Part shown: positions 10,774 to 23,800 of the stretch, piece by piece
Layout of the letters: the number at the start of each line of letters is the position of its first letter
Numbering within the stretch: the stretch's first letter is position 1
Assembly (NCBI GenBank): GCA_922989275.2
Contig: OV277861.1
Span: forward strand, 42,509,623 to 42,573,622
Length of the DNA stretch: 64,000 nt
Origin: Gari tellinella
Taxonomy: Eukaryota > Mollusca > Bivalvia > Cardiida > Psammobiidae
Reading direction: 5' to 3'
Position numbers and translations under genes: made by a program
Notes under the pieces: model-generated
What the model saw: the letters and a program-made list of their open reading frames with translations, nothing else
Database searches by the model: none
What the model was told of the DNA's origin: nothing

Positions 10774-13700
10774 CTGAAAAACAAATAGGAGATATGCTTT
10801 GCATTAACCCATTACTCCATAGGTACGCATTTTAACGACATTGATTTAATTCTTCGAAGAAAAAAATCCAGTTTATACAGTCGTGAATATGCACCATGAG
10901 AAATATTGCAATTAACTCTCCCTATTTGCTTACTGAAATATTTCATAATCTAAATACATGGCTGCCATTTCTCCGTATTTTTCCGAAATCTTCGGATTTT
11001 TCTAAATTTCTCCGGAGCTACGGGTTTTCCGTAATCTTCGGATTTACGATTTTACTTTGAAATTTTTGAATTCTATGCGTGTTATACATAGGAAACATTG
11101 ATATGGGTCAGGGTTCCAAACAGTTTATCAGACGCTGCTTTGGATCGCGGCGTCTGATCTGGATCTAAACTGATTGCATGAGTATGCATAAGTTTGTTAG
11201 TGTTATAGAGCATGGCTGCGAAAGGATTAAAGACGATAAAGGATTAAAGGTACGATTCCTAAAATCGCGCTTGAAAATTTTGAAATCTTAGGATTTTTAT
11301 GAGCAACTTATGGTAGCCCTGTAGATAAATATGGGTGATCTAAACATACTGCAGTGTTTGTTCTTACAGCAGACCAGTTTGTTCTGTTTTACCTCCATCC
11401 TGGTCATATTTTGGCTTTTCATCTGATAATATACTATTTGCCAATTTTTGTTTTAGGAGAGTCTTGTCATTTTAAGACATTACCTATAGATACATGTAAA
11501 CGTTATACTTACCACAGTCAACTGCAAAATAAAGAGAAAGAGAGAGATTGTATTACCAAACGGTCTTCATAATAAAGTTTACGTATAAATATATGTACAA
11601 GCCCAGTAAATATGGTTTAACTGTGCGGTCGAGACGTTGTTCGAAGCACGAAGCACCATGAGCAAGCAAATAGTGCGCATACGTCTCTGCTTTAGATATT
11701 GACAAGGTTGACATCGACCATCAATGAGATATGCAATCCTTTCCAAGAAGACTTAGGTCTCAGGGTTATGATTTTAACAAAATTGATAAAGGTCTTCTAG
11801 GCGAAACCTCTACACTTAAAATTTAAGCTCTTGGCTATAAGGTTTTAGTAGTTTCCTTTTAAATTTATGTAAAGCTAGTGACCTATTGGTGGGATCATTT
11901 ATTACCCCCGGACTATAATTCTTTTAACAAACTGTGTAGAGGTCTTCTATGCTTTGCTTTACATCAAATATTTGAGCTTTGGGTTTTGTGATTTTATGAA
12001 GCATGTTTTCCTATATGCAGGGCCAATTTACTTACGAGAGTCATTCGAAAATTCTTTTACTTGGGCATTGTCTTAGAACATACATATATAATTATCATGT
12101 GTGATACATCGTTGAAAATAGCCTTTTCTTGCGGGTACGGCGATGCATATAATACATGGACAACAACACTTTTCTTCGTTGTGGAAAATAGGCATCAATG
12201 TTTGACAGTCATAGGCGCTGGCCATATTTGCTACAGAATTTAATCATATTTGTATTTCACATGGCTTAGAAAAAGAATTAGTGTCATACCGCTTTTAAAT
12301 TCCGCACTGTCTTATTGGAATTTTACTATTGTTTCAGGCAATCAACACTTAATATTGAATAGTCTTGGTAAAATTGAGATGTGTTTCACCTACTTATAAG
12401 ATTAAAGCATACATTAAAAAGTATAATAGTTATAATAATATAACTTGTTTCTTAATGAAAAATGCAAAACATATCTTAAATTTGGTTATTGATTATATCA
12501 ACTTGTTTACGAATAAGTGATTTATTTTCAATTTCATCTAAAACAGGATACGATTTTACAACAAACTAAAATAGTTTACATTTCGCAATAACTAAATTGT
12601 TAATTTAACAGCTATTAACTTTATATATGGATATAGTATCTATCGGCAAACTACATTAAATTTAATTACTTTGTTTTGAAGCGTTCGCATAACATCAGAC
12701 CAACATTAAATATGACACATTAAAAAAATATATATGTCCCTTCAATGCATCACAAATTCTATAAACATGAATGGTTGTATTGCCATTCGTGTGGTGTTAT
12801 TTTCACCCAACTTAGACCATGTAAAATAAGAATATTGACTTGCGTGATAAATTGTCAAATCCGCAAGAAATAGACCTTTAAAATGATGTATTATAGACAA
12901 AAATCGTATATGTAGATTTCAAGAAAATACCAAAGTAAGACCAATTTTGAAGGACCCACATTTATTGCTATGCATTGCAATACAGTTTCTCCATATTGCA
13001 ATATATTGCAATATGGCTTTCAGTGTATTGTTACCCAATTACAATTTAGATGCAGGAATATGATATGAATAAACTTGATTGAGATCTTGTAGGTAAAACA
13101 ATCTATAAAATATCTAATCTCTGTGTCTTGTGCTTTTACAAGAACATCTTTAAGGATTTTCTCAGAGTTTCACTTTGGTTGGCATGGTAATCAGAGTTTT
13201 TTATTGAATGAATTACCGGTATTTTAAAGAAATAAGCCCAAAGAATATTCCTGTAAAGTATGGATGTAATCAGCAATGTGCTCTAGGAGAAGAAAAAAAT
13301 ATGTGCATTTGATCCCCGAAATATCGGAAATAATAATGAAATTAGTGTTTTGGCGGCCATTTTGGTTTTTTGGGCTTTCAGCTAGCTTTATGGGAGAGAG
13401 TGCAAGACAATAGAAATGGATTTAGCACACCTACAGTATGGCAAAATATTGATCTGTCAACTTTTCCCAAAAATACCTCTAGGAATTTTATTTCCCCAAA
13501 ATCCGACAAGCCTATTTTAGATAAAAAAGCAATGTTACAAAATGAAAATTCTTAGTGTTATTTGGTATTTTGACGTTGAAACTGTATCGGAAATAATGCT
13601 AAAAACAAATGTATAAACTTTAATAGCGTTACATAGTTTTACATCGTTTTAGAACAGAAAAGTTAACAAACAATCCGTGGTAATGTAGTTTAATAATCCG

Positions 13701-16700
13701 TAAAAAATACATACTAGTATGCTCTTATTACAATTAAAAAATAGTGACGGCCATATTAAATAATTAGCAATAATAAGCAATCCAGAATTGATGATTTATA
13801 TTTTACATCTCATAAGTGTTAGCTTTGCGCGACCTTTTGAATTTACATTAGACTTAATGTCGCAATAACGACATAAGTTATACAAAATGGAAATAGCAAC
13901 CATTTTGAAAATGGCCGCCATCTTGAATCTGACAGGGAAAATGAAGTAGCTAACGGGGTTTTTTTTAGGATGAGATTGTCTAAACACTAACTGTAGAAAG
14001 TCCCTTGCTTGCACCATTTTCTTAAGTATTTTGGCAAAATATCGACCTTATGCCCCGGGCTATTTTGGTTTCCAACTTAGCTGATACGTTTGGGTATAAA
14101 GAATCAAGTTATAAAGCTCAGATGCTATATCCCAACTTGAACAAAAATCATTTGAAAGATTATCTAAATCACTGCAAAACAAAAGCAATCACCAAACTGT
14201 GTAAACTGTATATCTTGAAGCTTTAATTCTAGCCTTCTTTATCCCTCTACATTTTTTTCAAAATTCTTTGAATATGGTGTTACGAGTGTACTATGTACGA
14301 ATCGTAATGAATAACGAGTGACTCCTTTGTCCGGATCAACAAATAATAAGGACAAGAAATTATTTTTTGATTGATATCAAGGTAGAAATTTCGTCTTTTA
14401 CTGGCCTTACCATATTTGCCTCCGAGAGTTAGTCTGTGCCCTAGTGAAGTGAATCCATCCGCTTCTTTTGGAAAGTCAAACGGTGTCTGCGTAGCCGAGC
14501 AGTTGCCAGGGGCAACGGAGATATAGGGGTCGCCTACAGACTGAGATCAAAGTTTAAAAAAGAGGTAAAATAAATTGCTAAACACAAACTTGTTTTACAT
14601 CAAACGATTACCACAGTGTCTGTTTCTACTTTTGAACACAGGTGACCAGTTAAAGCAGGTTGAACGTAAAACAGAAAGCGCCTGAAACTGAAACTGGTTT
14701 ATTTGATTAAACGCCTGTTTTTACAGTTGTATGTATTCAATGGCGTTTTACAATACATTAAACATTAGTTTAGATTGATTTCATAAAAAAGACTTAGTAA
14801 TGATAATAACTATTGTATTAAGACTAGTTTAAAATATTGTAAATCATATCATTAAAACGTAGTTACATACGTTAATTCTAAGAAATGGAACTTAATTAAA
14901 GAAAAAATGATGATTTCTGGAAGACGATTACAGGAAAAATATTTTGGATGGGTAGATGAGTTGGTTTGTACGTCACTGCAACACAAAACAGGTCATATAG
15001 AACCGACGGATGATGAGGAATGATGATATGCAAAATATATGATTTAGGATGGTGATTTCTGTCTTCTTTAAGCCACCATCTGCTTGGATAAAGCAAACAT
15101 GATATATATCTTATAGTGCATATTATTACTATAAAATGGGACTATTTTCTTCGTAAAAATGCGTATTTATGGAGTAATGGGTGTAAAAAAGAATTACAAT
15201 GTAATTCATCATCGTATAAAATAACAAATACTACGATATATGGCAATCAAAGTTAAACACCGACCACAAGAAACATCAATCGATTGCATTAATGCTTCTT
15301 TATTGATTAAATAGTTCAAATGTGTTGTTGACGATTTTAGGTGAACAAAATGCACAGTTCTATTTTCACTGTTTAGATTTCTTGAAAATATTAACGATTT
15401 AAAAAGAAGCGTCAACAATTTCAGGAAATTGTCGTTTTTGCGTTTTATTGCTTTTAAATTCGTTTAAACAAGAAATACAGTGATCCCTCTCTAAAACAAC
15501 ACCGAACAGGAGACAACGGTTGTGTGTGTTGTTCTCAGGGAGCTGGTATAATGAGGGAACATCAATACCCTTAGAGTGCAGAGCACAATTTGGCTTATAA
15601 TTGCAAACAGCTTTGAATATCAGACGCCGCGTAAAGCGGCGTCTGATCTGAATTCTAAATGTTTGCAACGAGTCATAATGTTTATTTTCTGTCAAAATGT
15701 CCAATATGTAAGTTTGAGACAAACTGCAGACGGCAATTTTAAGCAGACTGTGCGAGCCTTATGGGAACAACGACAAGCGCTGCTGTAAGGATATAACCAT
15801 TGCTCGGAGGGCCGTTATAGGACGGGAGCACTGTAATAATGCATTTATTCCATGTGGTGTTTCTACTTTTGAAGACATATGATGACTTAACACATGTTGA
15901 AAGTAAAGCAGAATGCGCCTTTCGACGCACTCTGTTTTACTTTTAGTCTGCCTTAAGCAGATACGATAAGGAACGATAATAAGATATAGAAATTATTGCT
16001 TTTGCTACATATCCATGAATGTATGAATAAGAACTATTTTATTCAGCGGAGGAATAAATTAAAGGCAAAAACGCATATTTAAGGAGGAGTGGAATAAAAC
16101 TTACCAGACAGGCGAACTGACTCAGACCAGTAGAGATGGTTGTATCTTGGTTGTATACCACCGTGTAGTCATAGCCGCTGTTTAACGTGAATATGCACCA
16201 AAGTCTACCTCCAGCTGAAACATAAAGTAAAACAGTGCTCCCTCTCTACTACAACACCCAATCACAGGTACTTGACACATTAAAAAAACAATAAATGTGT
16301 CAAGTACCTGTGCACCCAATAGGAGACAAAAGAATGTGTGTTGTTTGGTGTGTTGTTCGGTGGGAGTTGTTATAGGGACCTACATTTGCAATCAACTTGA
16401 ATCAAGATCAGACGCCGCGTAAAGCGGCATCTGGTCTGGATTCAACCTTTTTGTCACTGGTCATTATATTTCTTCTTTTAAAAAATGTCTACCAATATGT
16501 AACTTTGAGAAAAGACCGCAGACGACAATTTTAAGCAGACGATTTTGCTGCAGTACAAGCGTTAGACTTAATTGTTTTGTTTTGGGAACAGCGACAATGG
16601 TCGTTGAAAGGAATGAGTCGTTGTTCGGAGGGCGATTGTTTGGAGGAAACACTTTACAGGGGACCGAATATATCAATAAATTCCTAAGCTTGAGGTTCAA

Positions 16701-19700
16701 GTCTGATGATGTTTGTACATGTATAGGCAACGGCGGTTCCAGTCTTAACATGTTATAGATACTCTTAATTAAATGTTTGCCCATAATAATTATTTTCTAT
16801 GACATGTCTATCCGTAGCCTGCTTGTTTTTGGTGATAGCTAATCTCTTTTTATAAAAACAGGTGGAAAGTAAAGCAGAAAACGTTGAAATAATACCCATT
16901 CTGTTATAACTCCAATCTGCACCTTCTGTTTGAAAAAAGATTTTTTTTCTCACGGTGAAAATTTGTTACTCTACACAGTGAAGCTGTTTTCTTCAGTATT
17001 GAGGAATATACTAAAGGCGTTAAAAGTCACATTGACGAGGCACATTTCGAATTATTGAGATTCGGTTCAGTTCCAAACTATTTGGAACTATACTTGCTGC
17101 AAGACTTACAGGAAAATAAGATTTGTTGTGAACACGTGCTGTAGTCAAACGTCATTTGTGTTTTGTCTGAGCAGACGTCCCACACATCGAGGCTGGAGGC
17201 GCACTGTGTTTGTCCGTCTGTACTGTAGTAGGTATAGTCAGCTGAGAATAGCAGGGAATTAGGGCACTGTTGAGCCGCTTGAGCCTCCGAACCTGCAAAC
17301 ACATGAGGACACACCATTATACAGATACATATGATTTAAAGCCGTTACTAAAAGGAAGTCATTTGACAGTCTTAACCTTTTCACTCTCAATGACGTCATA
17401 AGAGCATTTGCAAACAGTTTAAATCTGATAAGACACCGCGTAACGCGGCGTCTAATCAGGATCAAAACTGTTTTCCGCTTGTTTTGAAATTACATAAGTT
17501 ATACTGCCTTAAATCTACCTTTAAAGCGATGTTGCAGACGACAATTTTGAAGCGGACGACAATATGACGATAAAGTGGTAAAAAACTGACAATAAATTTG
17601 ATCATGAAAGGGTTAACTCATCCACCATTGACGCTTTAAATGGCAAATTTTATTTTCCTATAAAGTCTAGTCCATATTTCATACATAACCTCATATTGCA
17701 AAATTACAAACAGTGCAGAATCCAAAACTTCAATTTCTAACCTACCTTATTTGACTAGTACATGGAACTCAATGGTAGGCACTGACCCTTAATTATCACA
17801 CACTTTTTTTTAGTACATGGAACTCAAGGATAGGCACCGACATTGAAATATCGCACACTTCTATTTCTAACCTACTTTATTTGACTAGTGCATGGATCTC
17901 AAGGGTAGGCACAGACATTGAATCATCGCACACTTCTATTTCTAACCTATCTTATTTGAATAGTGCATGAATCTTAATGGTAGGCACATACATTGAATCA
18001 TTGCATAGTTTCATTTCAAAACTACCTTATTTGACTAGTACATAGAACTCAAGGGTAGGCACCGACACTGAATCATGTCACTTTTCAATTTCTAACCTAC
18101 CTGATTGTTTACTAGTACATGGAACTCAAGGGTAAGCACCGACACTGAATCATCGCACACTTCTATTTCTAACCTACCTGATTTGACTAGTACATGGAAC
18201 TCAAGGTTAGGCACAGACATTGAATCATCGCACACTTCTATTTCTAACCTTCCTGATTTGACTAGTACATGGAACTCAAGGGTAAGCATCGACATTGAAT
18301 CGTCGCACACTTCTATTTCTAACCTACCTGATTAGACTAGTACATGAAACTCGAGGGTAGGCACCGACACTGAATCATTGCACACTTTCATTTCTAACCT
18401 ACCTTATTTGACTAGTACATGGATCGTAAGGGTAGGCACAGACATTGAATCATCACACACTTCCATTTTAAACCTACCTTATTTGAGTAGTACATGGAAC
18501 TCGAGGGTAGGTACCGACACTGAATCATCGGACACTTCTATTTCTAACCTACTTTATTTGACTAGTACATTGAACTCGAGGGTAGGTACCGACATTGACT
18601 AACCACACACTTCCATTTCTTACCTACCTGATTTGACTAGTACATTGAACTCAATGGTAGGCACAGACACTAAATCATCGCACAATTCTATTTCTTACCT
18701 ACCTTATTTGACTAGTGCATGGATCTCAAGGGTAGGCACCGACATTGAATCATCGCACACTTCTATTTCTAACCTACCTTATTTGACTAGAACATGGATC
18801 TCAAGGATAGGCACCGACATTGAATTACCACATACTTCCATTTCTTACCTAACTGATTTGACAAGTACATGGAACTCGGGGGTAGGTACCGACATTGACT
18901 CACTCAACTCAACTCAACTCAACTCAATTTTATTTCGGCTTTGGTTCACAATTAACATGAACAGCTAAAGCATCAAGTAATATACATACATAATAAAGAA
19001 TATCAAAATAGGTTGTGTCAGTGAGGTCTTATAAGGATCAAAAGTAATTATCATTTAAGTATAGGAAACGACTACTATATCAAATACTTGCATTTGTATT
19101 TAAAGGGCATTTTACTCATCCGTTTGGATCCTGACCAGTCATCCTGTGTCTGAATGACTGTTCTGGATCCAAACCGTCATTCTGTTGTTTATATTTCGAA
19201 AAAGAAAAATACAGCTTATATCTTTATTTACTTAAATTTTGTATTATACTAAACATCTATATGTAATTAGCACTAATGTAATTGTAGATAGGGCGCATGT
19301 GAGAAACAAACTGCTTATAGCACGGATAGGGACTCTGAGTTAATATAATCATTGATGAAAACTGATTGGATGCAGATAAAACGCCGATTTATTTAGAGTC
19401 TTATCTGGATCTAAACCGAATGTTAAGAGAAATAAAATATTACATTTTAGACATACCGGGTATACCGTATGAGAAGATATCATATCGAGTTCTAAGCCAT
19501 ACACAAGAGAGTAGAAATGCTTTTTTTTACGAACCATATCGCCACTCTTGTGTAAGACGTAATCTGATAAATGGCCGCATACAAAATATTTATGTACATC
19601 ATTTGATTTACATCTATACATGTACAAACAAAGATACATTCGTTACTGCAAATTAATACTACATTAAATTATTCTGCATATGAATATTTTTAGGGCTGCA

Positions 19701-20786
19701 ATTTCTCCGGAATTTTCGTAAATCTTCGGATTTTATTTCTTTTTTCTTTTCTAGTAAATGGTAGCTTAAAGCAGGCTGAAAGTAAAGCTGAATGCGCCTT
19801 CAGGCGCATTCTGCTTTCCTTCCAGTCTGATTTAAGTAGTTACGTGTCAACAAAACTAGAAACAGACGATTGGGTAAAGGTACTATTCGTAAAATCAAAT
19901 TGAAAAATGCAAATTTGGAAATCTTAGGAATTTTTCATGTCAACTTATGGCAGCCCTGTATTTTGCAACCCCCTTTGTTGCTCTTGACAATGAGCGAAAG
20001 CGAAATTATTGCCAAGACCAACATAGAGTTGCATCAAACACATAGTGTTCTATATATATATATGACTTATTCAAATCAAGTTTGGTCACTGTAAACCAGA
20101 GAGAATCTTTACGACTCCTAACGTCTCTTTCGTTTACAGTATAGTCAAATTAGTAAGTATACACAACTCAAGTTTTATAACATACAGGTAATATAGTGGG
20201 TTTACATAGGTACTTGTAAGTACATATACAAATAATGCAAAATCGGTTTAGTGCACAATAACTTCGTCTTTAAATAGCTGTAAATACTATGATGTGAGCC
20301 ACTCTGTAAGAGAATGACATTTACTTTCAGTGCAATTCAATACAATTGATTATCAAACAGTTTGGACCTCGATCAAACATAAAACAGTTTGTGTTCGACC
20401 CAGACCCACTCTGCCTGTAGGTGTCATTTGATTTGTGATCGGTTGCACGGAGAACATTATGTGGGACTACCCATGCGAACATTGTAAATATACTGTAGCG
20501 TCGCTGTCATCTTTTAATGAAGTGGTGGTAAGCGTGCACATAAGCCCGTGTTTATTCAAGACGGACGGTAACGGCAAGAACATGGATACCGGTATAAAGG
20601 AATTTATATGTAGGAGATCGATGTCCAGGTAAGTAATTTACAGTATGGATTTCCACAGTTATCGCGAGTGAAAGACGATAGGCGAGAGTAACAAAGAGTG
20701 AAAGAGGGAGGGAATAGCTAGAGGAATACTAGATAGAGAGATAGAGAGAGACAGAGAGAGAGACAAGGAGAGAGAGAAAGGGGGAG

Positions 20787-20817
<31 letters not shown>

Positions 20818-23800
20818 TTGATAGATAGATAGATAGATAGATAGATAGGAGCTATTTATTTACAGTTGAAATAATGTTTTTAATCAATAGAGCCAGTCGT
20901 CGGAGTTTTGGTCTGCTCTCGGACGTTAATAATTCTGAGAATTTCAGCATATTTGGCCTTTTATAATAATACTTAGGAATGTATTGACTTCTGTATACAT
21001 TGAATTTAGGGCAAGTTAAAAGATAATGAAATTCGTCTCCAATATCATTACAATTTAAACATTTTCTTTCATTCTTAGGGATTCCTTGCCATCTCCCCAT
21101 TTCAATAGGAAGTCTGTGGTTTCTAGTAATCATTGCCATGACGTTTCTACATAGGTAGGGAGATAAAAGTGATACGTATTTGCTTTGTTTAAATTCTGAT
21201 TTTAGTATTTTATAAATGTTTGTTGAGGATGAGCTTTCTATATCTGCTTGCCATTTTTGTACAAAGATATCTTTAAACTTTTGGTGGGAAGATTTTATTA
21301 ACCATTTTCTACTTGTAAAACTTTGATCATACCAAATTCCTGAAAAGCCAGATGAACACAGAATGTCCTTTACATAATTAAGCCATGATGAAGTAATTCC
21401 GTTCGTTATGTGATTAGCATATATAAAATTGTATACCGTTGTTGATAATTTTGGAGTAGTGTTAACATTTATATCTTCAATAAGGCTGGACCAGTAGGCA
21501 ACCATTCTCTTTTTAATATCAACATTTAATGGATATACACCTGTCTCTCCATAAACCATGTACGAAGGTGTTGATTTCTTAAGTTTAAAAATATATTTTA
21601 AGAATCTTAACTGAACTCTTTCTATAGTATCATTGTTCCCACCACCCCATATTTCGCACCCAAACAAGAGAATTGGCTTTATAACTTTTTCAAAAAGATC
21701 CAACTGTAGATCATAAGGGAGAGATAACGATTTTATTTTCCGTAACAGGGCAAACATTGCTTTATTTGCTTGCTCTACAATACCTAACTTTGCTTTATTA
21801 AAAGAACCACTTCTAGTAAAATTTATTCCTAGATACTTATAGTCTGTGACAACATCTAACAGAACATTTCCTAATTTAAATTTGTGTTTATTTGAATGTC
21901 TTCCTTTGCTAAAAATAACTATTTTTGTTTTTGATGTATTTACAGATAATTTCCATAACTTACAATAGTGTTCAAAATGGGTCAACGCATTTTGTAGGTC
22001 TGTTTCAGTATCACTGAAAATGACTGTATCGTCTGCATAAAGTAATATAAAAAGTTTAAGATATATATTTATAGTATTGTTATTAACTTGTTTGTTTATT
22101 CCTGTAACATGATCTTTTAAATAGTCGTCTAGATCGTTTAAAAAGAATGAGAACAACAGCGGCGATAAATTTTCACCCTGTCTTACACCGTTTATGCAAT
22201 TGAAAAAGGGAGAGCACCCTGCATTCGTTGATACTTGCGACTTTATATTGTTATACATGTTGTGTATAACATTAAAACATTTTCCAGTAATTCCTTCTTT
22301 TTGTATTTTTTTCCACAGACCTGCCCTCCAAACTGAGTCAAACGCCTGTTTGAAATCTATGAAGCAGCAATAAAGCTTCTGTTTACTTGTGTGTGCAATA
22401 TCAATAAGATGTTTTAAAATAAAAATGTTATCAATAACTGAGTGGTCTTTTCTGAAACCCGCTTGTACGGGTTTGATCAAATTATTAGTTTCTGAATATA
22501 TATTGAGTCTATTATTAAGTATACATGTAAAAAGTTTGCCGAAACAGCTCAAGAGGGAAATAGGACGGTAATTCTCAGGTGACGTTGGTTCTCCTTTATT
22601 TTTAAAAATTGGCTTGATAATACCGATTGTCCAGTTTTTAGGGATCACTCCTTCGTCAAATATTACATTAAATAACTTAACGTATATTGGCATCATAATA
22701 TTCATAGAATGTTTTAATTGCTCATTTATAATGTTATCTATACCTGGTGATTTGCTATTTTTCAAACTTGTGATGGCTTTTTCGATTTCAATTTCAGTGA
22801 TTGGTATGTTTAATTCTTCATTACTTAAGTTATAATCTAATGTGGTGTCTATTTCGTTATCATTTTCGGTAGGTAATTCGTTAATCGATTTGAAGTGCTC
22901 GTATAGATCATTTAAACTAGCAAGTGTTTCTTGTTTATTCGATTTTGTACTAAGTATTTTCCAATATTGCTTTGGATCTACTTTCTTCATTTGTTTTAAT
23001 TTAATTATTTTTTCGTTTCTATATGTTTGTGTTGCAGTTGTCATTGTCATTTTGTATTGTTTACTTACGTTTTTCAGAAGCTGTTTGTAGTAATGTGTTT
23101 TATATTTATTATATGCTTTTCTTGTTTTGTGATAGAGGTTTCTCATATTTTGACAATTTCTGTCGAACCAAGGTTTTTTAAATGTTTTATTATATGTTAG
23201 TTTTCTTTTCGTTACTGTTCCAAATGCACCACACACTTCCATTACAAAGCTATCAGATTTGACTAGTACATGTACATGTATTTCAAGCATAGGCTCTGAG
23301 ACTAAATCAATCATCACATACTTCCATTTCCTTATTTGACAAGCACATGGAACTCAAGGGTAGGTACCGACACTGAATCGTCACACACTTCCATTTCAAA
23401 CCTACCTGATTTGACTAGCACATGGAACTCAATGGTAGGCACCGACACTGAATCATCGCACACATCCGCCTGGGTCAAGTCTGTTATCCCGCTGACTTTT
23501 AATCTGTCACCTCCCAGACTTAGTTGCTGTACTGCAAGAAAATATGAATTCTAACATTGCTAATCTTTAACCCATAACGCTATAGTTACACGCTTTTTAC
23601 ATATTTAAATAATTCCTCCACTGAAGATAATAGTTCCACTTTAACTCTTTGAACCCTAGTCACGCCTATATGCGTCATTTGAAACAGTGTACCTGTGAGG
23701 AGTACACTTGTCATATGCAAACAGTGAAGACCCAGATCAGAGGGCTCCGAAAGGAGCCCTCTGATCAGGGTCTTCACTGTTTGTCATAATGCCAAACTTG

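Larger units (their letters stand above)
18900..23227 (-). mobile_element. 5'-truncated LINE-bearing insert, about 4.3 kb
   Basis: Inserted into one 75-bp unit: the left part ends ccgacattgact and the right part resumes caccacacacttcc, which together rebuild the unit. On the minus strand the insert starts within an RT ORF and ends ccgaaataaaattgagttgag, a simple (TTGAG)n tail at 18900-18927, typical of target-primed LINE insertion. Between the ORF stop (20852) and the tail are GA/GATA microsatellites and the 'ggctgcca' element, so the 3' part may be enlarged by nested insertions. The apurinic endonuclease domain is absent. Confidence 0.8.
17293..23405 (-). other. Gene A intron 4 with exon-edge array and LINE insert
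   Basis: Contains a family B MITE (17367-17585), an array of 75-bp units (17735-18899 and 23228-23405) and a 4.3-kb insert between the two array parts. 17586-17734 shows nothing recognisable. Confidence 0.75.

Noticed and set aside
17735..18899. CRISPR-like direct repeats
   Set aside because: Units are continuous without unique spacers, and the genome is eukaryotic.
18092..18968. ORFs repeating STWNSRVGTDIESSHTSISNLP and the reverse-strand LEFHVLVKSGRLEIEVCDDS
   Set aside because: 75 bp is 25 codons, so frames stay open through the array. The minus-strand peptide is the exon 4 end plus intron bases; units have no acceptor, and most carry a stop in the exon's own frame.
22389..23090. Plus-strand hydrophobic ORFs opposite the RT
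   Set aside because: Antisense shadows of the LINE ORF.
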